Of a stretch of 14,548 nt of DNA, positions 6,945-14,219 are shown in pieces (position 1 is the stretch's first letter; every line of letters begins with the position of its first letter). A program made the position numbers and the translations under genes. Source of the DNA: CAZEZY01 sp964516635 (GTDB lineage Bacteria > Pseudomonadota > Gammaproteobacteria > Burkholderiales > Burkholderiaceae_C); NCBI GenBank assembly GCA_964516635.1, contig CAZEZY010000058.1:1-14548 (forward strand), read 5' to 3'. Below the pieces are notes generated by a model. The model was given only the letters and a program-made list of their open reading frames with translations. It ran no database searches and was not told the origin of the DNA.

Positions 6945-8895
6945 ATTCCACCATCTGACCGCCCACCAGCAACTGACGGATGCGCCAGGGTACGCCCAGC
7001 GCATCCAGTTCCACGAGCCCGATGCCGCTGCCGTTCAGCAGCCGTCGGCCATGCCGTGTCCCTTCGGGTTTGCGGGGAATCACTCGCATGTGCCTGCGGC
7101 GTGTGAACCAGTTCAAAGGCGAGCGTGTGGCGTAGAGCCAGCGATTTGCCACATCGAGCGCATCCAGCAGCCGGGCCGGGAAGGTATTTCGCAAGCCACT
7201 GCTGGATATCTGCCAGATATCGGGTCCCCGAACCCGGCCACGCAACTCGACGTCGTACACGAAAGAATAGTGGACGTCACCGGAAAGGACGACGAAATGC
7301 TGTGGTGTCTTCGGGTGGCGAAACACGTTGAGAATGGCCGTGCCCGAACCGGGGTGAGCCATCCAGTTCTCGGCATCCACCATCAGGGGGCGCCCGAACC
7401 AGGTGAACAGCCGCTGGATGACCTCAATCAGTTTCACGCCAAAGATCGGCGCTGGAGAAGCCACCAGCACGGCGGGCAAGCCCTTGAGTGTCTGTTGCAG
7501 ATCGGTCAGCGCCTCCCAGTCCATCAGACCGGATGGCTGGCGCGCAGCCGTCTCTGAGCGCCATCTCTGGGTTCGCGTATCCAGTACCACCAGTGGTGGG
7601 TCGGTTGGCCAGGTGTAGTGCCATTGACCGAAACGCAGCAGCTGGTCGATCACCTCATCATGATCGTTTCCCCCAGGCGACTCAAGCGTGCGCTGGACAG
7701 GTCCAAGGCAGGCTTCAAACACATGCGGCTGATTGCCCCATGCCTGGCAGATCAGATAACCGACCAGGGCATTGCCGATCACCCGTCTCGAGAACGGGTG
7801 GCCATACGCCACCTCTTCCCACTCTCGACTCAGATTCCAGTCATCCGTGATGTCGTGATCATCAAAAATCATGGCCGAAGGCAGGTGGGCCAGCACCCTT
7901 TGCACGGCCGGCAGTCCGCAAACAAATGCCTCCAGACATTCCCTCTCGTTGTCGTACCGCTTGCGGCGGCTGGGATCCAGCGCGGCGGGCGGCTCCAGGC
8001 TCAACAGGGGCCACAGGGCAGGCGACCACACCAGCAGGTACATGGCCAGCACCTCACCCAGCGTGATCAGGTGGTTGTGTGCACTGTCGGTGGTGAACAC
8101 GGGTTTTTCAACACCGCCAAAGAGCAGCTCGATCAAGGCGAGATTGCGGGGGTGTCGCGGCAGCAACCGTTCGCGTTGGTAAAACCCGGCCGGATGTCGG
8201 TACAGCTCACTGGCCATGCCTGTGTCGGGCAAGGCGCCGTGCGGCAGCGACTCGTCAGGCAGTCCCAGCAGGTCAATGACCTGGTGAATCGCGTGAAGCA
8301 TGGGTCCCGCCACATCGTCCGCGTACACCTGATCCCCGGTCATCATGACAAAAGAGGGCCAATTGGGCAGGCGTGGTCCGGCAGGATCCCCCTCGCTGCA
8401 TGCGGACTCAGGGGGCGCAGTCTGAGCCAGCAGACGTTCGAGCCAGCGATCCGCCTCGGCCAGGCCATCACCACCTTCATGGTGTGGCTTGCGGCAAGAG
8501 CCGTGGAGCAGACTCCTGACCCTGGCGGGCAGCACAAAACCGGGCGAGGTTTTCCCTGGGTAGGTCAGCTGAGGGCATGCGACCGATCCATCGGTCCACT
8601 GGTCATCGGCATCTGTGAAGGCCTGACAGGACCAGGAGTAAGCGATCCAGCGGTCCTGAGGCCAGGGGTCCGCCCAATGGAGATCGACCAGCAGGAAATG
8701 CAGCCTCTCGCCGGCGGACAGAAGATGGCAGCCCGCTTCCCCAGGCGTCAGCGTGAAGACGTGTTCGGCGCCGCCTTCCACCTGGAAGCGCCAGCGCAAA
8801 CGCATGGGCGATGTCACGGCCAGCCAGCAGACGAATCGGGTGGGTGTGCACTGTCGAAGGAGGGGGCCCGCCAGCAACCACGGAAGTGAATTCAT
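6910..8895 (-). CDS. PhoD-like metallophosphoesterase (alkaline phosphatase D family)
   Basis: 661 residues. After a divergent N-terminal beta-rich part (1-125), the metallophosphatase core shows HGSCRKP (131-137), MMTGDQVYADD (184-194), FDDHDITDDWN (344-354) and LSGDVHYSF (537-545), the ordered metal-binding motifs of PhoD-like enzymes. The family cleaves phosphodiesters and phosphomonoesters. Classical PhoD enzymes carry a Tat leader; none is seen here, so this one probably works in the cytoplasm, perhaps on nucleotides or lipids. A tail (about 585-661) follows the core. The ATG overlaps the stop of the upstream DUF456 gene (ATGA, 8892-8895), so they form a translationally coupled pair. Its end overlaps the small membrane protein gene on the other strand by 35 bases. 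A 423-residue open frame on the opposite strand (7618-8889) is a shadow of the GC bias. Confidence 0.88.
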   Translation of the reverse strand: MNSLPWLLAGPLLRQCTPTRFVCWLAVTSPMRLRWRFQVEGGAEHVFTLTPGEAGCHLLSAGERLHFLLVDLHWADPWPQDRWIAYSWSCQAFTDADDQWTDGSVACPQLTYPGKTSPGFVLPARVRSLLHGSCRKPHHEGGDGLAEADRWLERLLAQTAPPESACSEGDPAGPRLPNWPSFVMMTGDQVYADDVAGPMLHAIHQVIDLLGLPDESLPHGALPDTGMASELYRHPAGFYQRERLLPRHPRNLALIELLFGGVEKPVFTTDSAHNHLITLGEVLAMYLLVWSPALWPLLSLEPPAALDPSRRKRYDNERECLEAFVCGLPAVQRVLAHLPSAMIFDDHDITDDWNLSREWEEVAYGHPFSRRVIGNALVGYLICQAWGNQPHVFEACLGPVQRTLESPGGNDHDEVIDQLLRFGQWHYTWPTDPPLVVLDTRTQRWRSETAARQPSGLMDWEALTDLQQTLKGLPAVLVASPAPIFGVKLIEVIQRLFTWFGRPLMVDAENWMAHPGSGTAILNVFRHPKTPQHFVVLSGDVHYSFVYDVELRGRVRGPDIWQISSSGLRNTFPARLLDALDVANRWLYATRSPLNWFTRRRHMRVIPRKPEGTRHGRRLLNGSGIGLVELDALGVPWRIRQLLVGGQMVEFTRREAESRWD

Positions 8896-9374
8896 ACGAG
8901 CAGGGCCGCCACGAATATGCCGAGCATGACGAAGGCAAGCACCACTTTGGCGATCAGTCCCAGCATCATGCCGATCCAGGTGGCCAAACCCACCTGTGCC
9001 GCTCTGAAACGGTTATTCTGGGCCAGGTACTCGCCCACCGCGGCTCCTACCAGTGGCATGAAGAGGACGCCCACCAGACCCATGAACAAACCGGCGACGG
9101 TGCCGAGCGCCGCGCCGATCAGGGCCTGTCGGCTGGCTCCCACTTTCTGGGCGCCCAGGAGACCGGCCACATAGTCGAGCGCCCAGGCCAGCAGCGCGAG
9201 CAGCGTGATCACGCCCACGGTGATCGTCCCGACGCGGGTGAAATCGTCGATCCAGGCCCCCAGCACGATACCGCCCCAGATCAGCAGCGTACCGGGCAGG
9301 ATGGGCAGAATGAGGCCCGCCAGGCCGATGACGATCAGCGCAACCGACAAGATCCAGAGCAGGGTGATGTCCAT
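8892..9374 (-). CDS. DUF456 family membrane protein
   Basis: 160 residues from the ATG at 9374; the frame is open upstream to 9641, but that part runs antisense through the dnaB start and has no membrane character. Hydrophobic spans are at about 4-26, 28-41, 50-74, 84-113 and 128-159, with the glycine-rich repeats (LAGLILPILPGTLLIWGG; IGAALGTVAGLFMGLVGVLFMPLVGAAVGEYL) characteristic of DUF456 (PF04306), an inner-membrane family of unknown function. It is the first gene of a coupled pair with the PhoD-like phosphoesterase and is transcribed divergently from dnaB across only 88 bases. No clear ribosome binding site precedes the ATG. Confidence 0.85.
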   Translation of the reverse strand: MDITLLWILSVALIVIGLAGLILPILPGTLLIWGGIVLGAWIDDFTRVGTITVGVITLLALLAWALDYVAGLLGAQKVGASRQALIGAALGTVAGLFMGLVGVLFMPLVGAAVGEYLAQNNRFRAAQVGLATWIGMMLGLIAKVVLAFVMLGIFVAALLV

Positions 9375-9414
9375 CCGGTTATGGTATCCGGTAGGCCGGT
9401 TCGGTTCCCGGCCG

Positions 9415-9442
9415 TTCGCAAGCTGCATCCGATGGTTAAGAT
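9415..9442 (+). promoter_or_regulatory. Possible sigma-70 promoter of dnaB
   Basis: TTCGCA (9415-9420) and TAAGAT (9437-9442) are separated by 16 bases, each matching four of six consensus positions. Transcription would start near 9449, just before the AGAGGA ribosome binding site of dnaB. It lies within the 88-base divergent gap. Confidence 0.35.
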
Positions 9443-9462
9443 GGCGGCCTGAGAGGATTCCG

Positions 9463-10881
9463 ATGTCAGCTGTTTTTCCCATGGACGATCTGGGCGCCGA
9501 TGGCCTGCCTTTCTTGCCTGACCGCGAGATGGCGCAACTGCGTGTGCCGCCCCATTCCATCGAGGCCGAGTCGAGTGTGCTGGGCGGTTTGCTGCTCGAC
9601 AACAATGCCTGGGACCGGGTCGCCGATCTGGTCACCGACAAAGACTACTACCGGCACGAACACCAACTGGTCTATGCCGCGATGGCGGCGCTCATCAATG
9701 CCAACAAGCCCGCTGACGTGATCACGGTGTTCGAGCAACTTCAGAGCCAGGGCAGGGCAGAGGAGGTGGGGGGGCTGGCCTATCTCAATTCGCTGGCCCA
9801 GTACGTGCCGAGTGCGGCCAACATCCGCCGCTACGCCGAAATCGTTCGCGAGCGTGCGATTCTCCGCAAGCTCATTTCGGTGAGCGACGACATTGCCACC
9901 AACGCCTTCAATCCCAAGGGCAAGCCCGTTGCCAACATCCTGGACGAGGCCGAACAGAAAATCTTCAACATCGGTGAAGAAGGCTCGAAGATGAAGCAGG
10001 GGTTCCAGTCCATGGATACCCTGGTCGTCAGCCTGCTGGATCGCGTCCAGGAGATGGCCGACAACCCCAACGACATCACCGGTGTGCCCACGGGCTTCAT
10101 CGACCTCGACCGCATGACGGCTGGGCTGCAGGCGGGTGATCTGGTGGTGCTGGCCGCCAGGCCCAGCATGGGAAAGACCGCATTCGCGATCAACATCGCC
10201 GAACATGTGGCCCTGAACGAAGGGTTGCCGGTGGCGGTGTTCTCCATGGAAATGGGCGCTGCCCAGCTGGCGGTGCGTATCGTGGGCTCGATCGGCCGCA
10301 TCAATCAGGGCCACCTGCGCACGGGCAAGCTCAGCGACGACGAATGGCCGCGCCTGACGGAGGCCATCGAAAAGCTGCGCAATGTGTCCTTGCACATCGA
10401 CGAAACGCCGGGCCTGACCCCGAGCGAATTGCGGGCCAACGCACGGCGTCTGGCGCGCCAGTGCGGCAAGCTGGGCCTGATCGTGGTCGACTACCTGCAA
10501 CTCATGAGCGGTTCGCAGTCTGATGGCGAAAACCGCGCCACCGAACTGGGCGAAATCTCTCGCGGCCTCAAAGCCCTGGCGAAGGAATTGCAGTGCCCGG
10601 TGATTGCGCTGTCGCAGCTCAACCGATCGGTCGAAACCCGCACCGACAAGCGCCCCATGATGTCGGACCTGCGCGAATCCGGCGCCATCGAGCAGGACGC
10701 CGACATCATCATGTTCATCTACCGCGACGAGTACTACACGAAGGACGCCTGCAAGGAACCTGGCGTGGCCGAGATCATCATCGGCAAGCAGCGCAACGGC
10801 CCCACCGGCACGGTGAAGCTGGCCTTCCTGAACACACTCACGCGCTTTGAAAGCCTGGCGGGGTATTCGGACGATTTTTGA
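9463..10881 (+). CDS. dnaB: Replicative DNA helicase DnaB
   Basis: 472 residues, normal DnaB length. The start at 9463 (MSAVFPMDDLG) has GAGAGGA ending about six bases upstream; the open frame back to 9205 is antisense to DUF456 and rejected. Residues about 27-130 form the N-terminal DnaB domain (PPHSIEAESSVLGGLLLDNNAWDRV), then a linker, then the RecA-like ATPase: Walker A at 232-241 (ARPSMGKTAF), Walker B at 338-347 (GLIVVDYLQL), the SQLNRSVETR motif (384-393) and the arginine-finger region around RESGAIEQDADIIMFIYRDE (404-423). No intein or insertion is present. DnaB is the hexameric helicase that unwinds DNA ahead of the replication fork, loading with DnaC/DnaA and binding primase. In many betaproteobacteria dnaB follows rplI; here rplI is not adjacent, and dnaB stands alone with its own promoter and terminator. 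Confidence 0.98.
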   Translation: MSAVFPMDDLGADGLPFLPDREMAQLRVPPHSIEAESSVLGGLLLDNNAWDRVADLVTDKDYYRHEHQLVYAAMAALINANKPADVITVFEQLQSQGRAEEVGGLAYLNSLAQYVPSAANIRRYAEIVRERAILRKLISVSDDIATNAFNPKGKPVANILDEAEQKIFNIGEEGSKMKQGFQSMDTLVVSLLDRVQEMADNPNDITGVPTGFIDLDRMTAGLQAGDLVVLAARPSMGKTAFAINIAEHVALNEGLPVAVFSMEMGAAQLAVRIVGSIGRINQGHLRTGKLSDDEWPRLTEAIEKLRNVSLHIDETPGLTPSELRANARRLARQCGKLGLIVVDYLQLMSGSQSDGENRATELGEISRGLKALAKELQCPVIALSQLNRSVETRTDKRPMMSDLRESGAIEQDADIIMFIYRDEYYTKDACKEPGVAEIIIGKQRNGPTGTVKLAFLNTLTRFESLAGYSDDF

Positions 10882-10913
10882 CCGGGTTGCCGATGAAGCA
10901 ATAGGGCGACTTG

Positions 10914-10953
10914 AAGATCACATCTACCAGTTCGTGGATGGATGTGATCTTTT
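10914..10953 (+). terminator. Terminator of dnaB
   Basis: AAGATCACATC (10914-10924) pairs perfectly with GATGTGATCTT (10941-10951) around a 16-base loop containing a further CCA/TGG pairing, followed by TT. It starts 32 bases after the dnaB stop. The U-tract is short (TTTT at 10950-10953, partly in the stem), but position and stem length support a terminator. Confidence 0.65.
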
Positions 10954-11329
10954 CGACGACACGTCAACGAAACGTGTTCTCATTTTTCGAAAAAGGCGAC
11001 ATGTCCGCCAATTTTCAGCACGCTGAAATGTGTGCGGTGGCGGCAGGTGCCACACTCGAGAGGTCAGCTTAAGGCTGACTGGAGTCACTCGGGGCGTGCA
11101 GTCCGTACTTCAGCGAATGTCGTCAGCCGTCATTCCGTGAGTGATCATCTTGGTACAGGACCGGGTACTCGCAGGTCGATGATTCGATGTCTGCTGCCAA
11201 GGTCGATTACCCGACAGCGCCCAGAAAACTGCAGCCACTGTCATTCACCAGTTCGTCGTGATGCAAGTTCCTTCCGATCGCAGGCGACTTGCTTCCCGTG
11301 ACAGGTCGCACGGTCTGCGAAACCCGTAG
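10954..11329. other. Gene-free interval with a run of small inverted repeats
   Basis: About 375 bases with no credible gene; the open frame at 11032-11301 has no ribosome binding site or protein-like composition. The first part is dense in inverted repeats: CACGT/ACGTG (10960-10976), TTTTTCGAAAAA (10983-10994, perfect), GGCG-N7-CGCC (10995-11009), TTTCAGC-AC-GCTGAAA (11013-11028), GTGGC/GCCAC (11037-11053) and GTCAGC-N5-GCTGAC (11063-11079). The second part (11080-11329) shows no structure I can name. Confidence 0.55.
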
Positions 11330-11893
11330 TCACGAGGCGCCTGCTGTAACGCCAGAGGCCGTGGACGGGTGATCAAAGATCAGGCAGGTCGTGGTGGCGT
11401 GCGCATAGAGCTTGCCGTCTGGCCCCACGATGCGACCTTCCGCCGTACCGGTCTGGCGCCCGACGTGAATGACCTTGCCTTCAGCGCGAACCAGAGGCAC
11501 CGCATCGGTCAGTGCGCGCACCAGATTGAGCTTGAGTTCCAGGGTGGTGTAGCCCCGGCCAGCCGACAGGGTCGTGTGGATGGCGCACCCCACCGCAGAA
11601 TCCAGCAGCGTGGCAAACCAACCGCCGTGCACGGTGCCCAGCGGGTTGTAGTGCCGCCGCTGCGGGCGCCCCTGGAACACCGCTTGTCCGGGAGTCATGT
11701 GGATCGGTACGAAATCCAGCGTCTCTCCGATGGGGGGTGGTGGCAGCTCCCCCGCAAAAATGGCATTGAGGATTTCCATGCCCGAAAGCGTGGCCGGCCG
11801 CAGCGTTGGGCGTGGGGCGTCGGCTGGGCGCAACCGGGCACGGACCGCCTGTTCCTCCAGTTTCCATTGTTCGATCACGTCGATTTCATCCAT
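11330..11893 (-). CDS. PaaI-family hotdog-fold thioesterase
   Basis: 187 residues from the ATG at 11893, which has AGGAG six bases upstream; the frame is open back to 12592, but that extension is antisense-like sequence inside the MFS gene. The hotdog thioesterase signature is clear: N83-P-L-G-T-V-H89-G90-G91-W-F-A-T-L-L-D98-S-A-V-G (central helix), followed by the beta strands GYTTLELKLNLVRAL and ARVIHVGRQTGTAEGRI-like segments (138-156) and the closing ATTTCLIFD. N83 and D98 are likely catalytic. Such enzymes hydrolyse acyl-CoA or aryl-CoA thioesters, often phenylacetyl-CoA related, in the cytoplasm. An N-terminal helical extension (1-55) precedes the fold. It follows the MFS gene by 53 bases on the same strand, so it is probably the last gene of the tetR-regulated unit. 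Confidence 0.9.
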   Translation of the reverse strand: MDEIDVIEQWKLEEQAVRARLRPADAPRPTLRPATLSGMEILNAIFAGELPPPPIGETLDFVPIHMTPGQAVFQGRPQRRHYNPLGTVHGGWFATLLDSAVGCAIHTTLSAGRGYTTLELKLNLVRALTDAVPLVRAEGKVIHVGRQTGTAEGRIVGPDGKLYAHATTTCLIFDHPSTASGVTAGAS

Positions 11894-11946
11894 GGCAGGC
11901 TCCTGTGCGAGTGGGGACGTGTGGGTGTTTAGAGGTTGGTCGCGCG

Positions 11947-13356
11947 TCAACGCGGCCGGGTGTTGATGGGCCAGCACAGCAGCGCCGTGAGAACAGCGAG
12001 CAGGGCATGCAATCCGTACAGCAAGTTGAAGTCGGCGCGGACCAGCTCCGTGTGACCGAGCAGCCCGACCGTGATCGCGACGCCGAGTACGCCGCCGATC
12101 TGCCGTGTGGCCTGATTGAAAGCCGCTCCGACTGCGTAGTGCTCCACCGGCAGGCGGCTCACCGCAGCACCGGCCAGGGAGGGCAGAACCAGCCCGACTG
12201 CCACACCGCTCATCAGCAACCCGGGCAACCAGTGACTCAGGTATTCGGGCTGCTCTCCAGGCACCAGCAACATCCACAGACCACTGCATGCATACAGCAG
12301 CGAACCCCCGACGAGGAACGGGCGATGACCCAGACGGCCCGCCAGACGCCCGGTGATGATGGCGGTCGGCATCACCAGCAACGGCCCCGGTGTCACGGCC
12401 AGGCCGGCCTGAGGCAAGGTGTAGTACCAGACGCCGGTCATGAAGAAAAAGAAACCCAGGAACATCATCGAAAACGCGATACCGAAGGCGAAAGTGGCGG
12501 CATTTGCATAGCGGTAACTGACATTGGCGAACAGCGACAAGTCCAGCAGAGGCGCAGTATGGAATCGGGCCCACAGCACAAAAGCGATGCACGCCAGCAG
12601 GCCTCCGCCTGCCACGGTCGCGATCTGTGCCCTGGTCCAGGCCGGCGATCCGCTTTCGACGATGGCCAGCGCCACCGCGCCCACAGCAGCCATCAGAAGC
12701 AGCAGCCCGACGGCATCGATCTGTCTGCGCAGCATCGGTTTGGCGTCATCCTTGATACGCGAACGGCTGCACCACAGTGCCCACAAGCCCACGGGCACGT
12801 TGATGAAGAAAGCCCACTGCCAGCCGGCGTGTGCGGCGACCCAACTGCCCAGGCTGGGTCCCACGGCTGCAGCCAAGCCCCCCACGGCACCCCACAAACT
12901 GATGACCAGGGCTCGACGTTCCACCGGAAAGGCGGCCAGCACGATCGACATGGAGGCGGGCGTCAGCAGGGCCGCACCCACGGCTTGCACCACCCGGGCC
13001 GCGATCAGCCATTCCACAGACGGCGCCAGCCCGCAGGCCAGTGAGGCTGCGATGAACACGGCCAGTCCGAACTGAAACACGCGTTTGCGCCCATGGACAT
13101 CTGCAAGCCCGCCGGCGGGGATCAGCATCGCGGCATAGACCACGGTGTAGGCGTTCAACACCCACGACAGGGTGGCCGTGGAGCTACCGGGGAAACTCTG
13201 GCGAAGAGCCTCGAATGCCGCAAACAACATCGTCGCGTCCAGCGACACGAGGAAGACAGCGCTGCTGGCAATCCAGAAGATTCGCCAAGAAGATGCAGCG
13301 GGGGTGGCTTGTGCCTGGACTTTCCCGGAGATGTCTGATTTTATGATGATCGTCAT
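11947..13356 (-). CDS. MFS drug/metabolite exporter, DHA2 (EmrB/QacA) type
   Basis: 469 residues with about 14 hydrophobic spans, the DHA2 topology. Visible motifs: LVSLDATMLFAAFEALRQSF in span 1 (37-55), motif A GGLADVHGRKRVF (82-94), the motif-C-like GAVGGLAAAVGPSLGSWV (156-173), and WQWAFFINVPVG (179-190), a hallmark of this group. The family exports drugs, dyes or metabolites by proton antiport across the inner membrane. The usual ASP of the first motif is kept (D40), but the normal I-V-N-V-A-L-P is replaced by M-L-F-A-A-F-E. The only possible start is the ATG at 13356: no other ATG, GTG or TTG precedes span 1. No ribosome binding site is seen, and a copy of the tetR-promoter element overlaps the first codons. 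It lies 48 bases downstream of tetR and upstream of the thioesterase. Confidence 0.9.
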   Translation of the reverse strand: MTIIIKSDISGKVQAQATPAASSWRIFWIASSAVFLVSLDATMLFAAFEALRQSFPGSSTATLSWVLNAYTVVYAAMLIPAGGLADVHGRKRVFQFGLAVFIAASLACGLAPSVEWLIAARVVQAVGAALLTPASMSIVLAAFPVERRALVISLWGAVGGLAAAVGPSLGSWVAAHAGWQWAFFINVPVGLWALWCSRSRIKDDAKPMLRRQIDAVGLLLLMAAVGAVALAIVESGSPAWTRAQIATVAGGGLLACIAFVLWARFHTAPLLDLSLFANVSYRYANAATFAFGIAFSMMFLGFFFFMTGVWYYTLPQAGLAVTPGPLLVMPTAIITGRLAGRLGHRPFLVGGSLLYACSGLWMLLVPGEQPEYLSHWLPGLLMSGVAVGLVLPSLAGAAVSRLPVEHYAVGAAFNQATRQIGGVLGVAITVGLLGHTELVRADFNLLYGLHALLAVLTALLCWPINTRPR

Positions 13357-13358
13357 AT
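13343..13358 (+). promoter_or_regulatory. Putative TetR operator at the MFS start
   Basis: ATGATGATCGTCATAT. The inner ATGATGATCGTCAT (13343-13356) is symmetric at 12 of 14 positions around GATC. The same sequence, 15 of 16 bases, occurs inverted in the tetR promoter (14009-13994). It covers codons 1-5 of the MFS gene, so binding there would block transcription running from tetR or an internal promoter. Inferred from sequence identity only. Confidence 0.55.
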
Positions 13359-13404
13359 TTATGAGCGCGCGTGTGGCGGTGGGTGATTCGCGGGAGAAAC
13401 GGAT

Positions 13405-13983
13405 TCAGGAGGGTCTGTCGTGACGCTGAGTCAGCGACTCGCGGGTCTGCGCCAGCAGGGTACGACCTGCCTCACCGCCAAGGGTACGTGCCAGCTGCAG
13501 CGCCCCGACCATGGTGGAAACGACGACAGCCACCTGCTCAGGCTCGCTATCCGGCAACGCCGATGCCACGATTGCAATTAGGTCCTTGACCCGTTGCCTC
13601 GCCTCATCCCGAAGGGCATCGTCCAGGCGCGTCATTTCGGAGGCCAGTGCGGCCACCACGCAGCCCTGTTCCGGCCGTTCGAGATTCGATTCGTGCAGGT
13701 AGGCCCAAATGAGTGCAGCGAATCGCGAACTGCCCTTGGCCATCCTGCGAGCCATCGCCTCGGACAAGGCAAACCGGGTGTCACGACTGGCACGTTGCAT
13801 GGCCTCCACCAACAGCGCATCGCGAGAGGCAAAGTGTGCATAGAAGCCGCCGTGCGTCAGTCCCGCTTCTTTCATGATGTCAGCCACGCCCACACCATGG
13901 TATCCCTTGCGACGGATGGCCCGGGAAGCCACTCCGAGGATGCGTTCGTGGCTTAGCTCTTTGCGAGTGGTGACGTTTGACAT
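13405..13983 (-). CDS. TetR/AcrR family transcriptional repressor
   Basis: 192 residues from the ATG at 13983 (MSNVTTRKELSHERIL). The helix-turn-helix region lies at about 27-55 (GYHGVGVADIMKEAGLTHGGFYAHFASRDALL), the standard TetR_N pattern; the C-terminal ligand domain includes ERPEQGCVVAALASEM (102-117), typical of regulators of efflux or detoxification genes. An ATG at 13995 is also in frame but lies inside the promoter -10 box, and an extension to 14064 would cross the promoter, so 13983 is chosen; even so the leader would be only a few bases. It is followed at 48 bases by the MFS gene and then the thioesterase, all in one direction. It probably represses its own promoter and the exporter, and is released by a small molecule exported by the MFS protein; the inducer is unknown. 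Confidence 0.92.
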   Translation of the reverse strand: MSNVTTRKELSHERILGVASRAIRRKGYHGVGVADIMKEAGLTHGGFYAHFASRDALLVEAMQRASRDTRFALSEAMARRMAKGSSRFAALIWAYLHESNLERPEQGCVVAALASEMTRLDDALRDEARQRVKDLIAIVASALPDSEPEQVAVVVSTMVGALQLARTLGGEAGRTLLAQTRESLTQRHDRPS

Positions 13984-13995
13984 GACGTCCGTCAT
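13982..13995. repeat. Inverted repeat ATGACG-TC-CGTCAT at the tetR start
   Basis: Perfect 6-base arms (13982-13987 and 13990-13995) with a two-base spacer, overlapping the tetR start codon and the edge of its -10 box. It may be a second half of the repressor binding region. Confidence 0.45.
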
Positions 13996-14022
13996 ATTAC
14001 GATCATCATGTGTCGCGGTCAA
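13994..14022 (-). promoter_or_regulatory. tetR promoter with embedded operator-like element
   Basis: On the minus strand TTGACC (14022-14017), a 17-base spacer and TAATAT (13999-13994) make a near-consensus sigma-70 promoter. The spacer and -10 box contain ATGATGATCGTAATAT (14009-13994), shared with the MFS start region. A repressor bound here would exclude RNA polymerase, which fits autoregulation. Transcription would begin about 3-5 bases before the ATG at 13983, giving an almost leaderless message. Confidence 0.65.
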
Positions 14023-14128
14023 GAGACTGCTCACACTTGTGCGAAGCTGTCTATCTGTTTGCACGCACTGGGCAACCGTACTTGCACGAATGTTCGCAAA
14101 TCGAAATCAGTTTGACCAAAGGCAGTAA

Positions 14129-14159
14129 ACGGCAATGACGGCTTTCGCTGCATTGCCGT
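14129..14159 (-). terminator. Hairpin ACGGCAATG/CATTGCCGT, possible PhoH terminator
   Basis: Perfect 9-base arms (14129-14137 and 14151-14159) around a 13-base loop. Read on the minus strand it is followed by TTTACT, so it may end transcription coming from the PhoH gene, about 60 bases after its stop. Confidence 0.5.
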
Positions 14160-14181
14160 CTCTCAGTGCTTGGAGCAATAA

Positions 14182-14212
14182 GGCGGCAACGAGTCGTAAC
14201 GAGTCAGCCGCC
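14182..14212 (-). terminator. GC-rich hairpin behind PhoH with tandem AACGAGTC loop
   Basis: GGCGGC (14182-14187) pairs with GCCGCC (14207-14212). The 19-base loop holds two direct copies of AACGAGTC separated by GT. On the minus strand the stem is followed by TTATT, eight bases after the PhoH stop codon, which suits a terminator. Confidence 0.5.
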
Positions 14213-14219
14213 CCTCCAA

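Noticed and set aside
7618..8889. 423-residue open frame antisense to the PhoD-like gene
   Set aside because: It mirrors the GC-biased phosphoesterase codons, has no domain or ribosome binding site, and the opposite strand carries intact catalytic motifs.
9466..10500. 344-residue open frame antisense to dnaB
   Set aside because: Shadow of dnaB, His/Gln-rich as expected from antisense of such genes, and without recognisable features.
11032..11301. 89-residue open frame in the gap behind dnaB
   Set aside because: No ribosome binding site, no protein-like composition, and it starts within the inverted-repeat array.
11894..12592. Long N-terminal extension of the thioesterase frame
   Set aside because: It lies inside the MFS gene in another frame and lacks protein-like character; AGGAG before the ATG at 11893 marks the start.
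11806..13044. 412-residue open frame antisense to the MFS and thioesterase genes
   Set aside because: Very Gln/His/Arg-rich shadow spanning the ends of two real genes.
14182..14212. Direct repeats as a possible CRISPR or iteron array
   Set aside because: Only two short copies two bases apart within a hairpin loop; no array and no associated genes.
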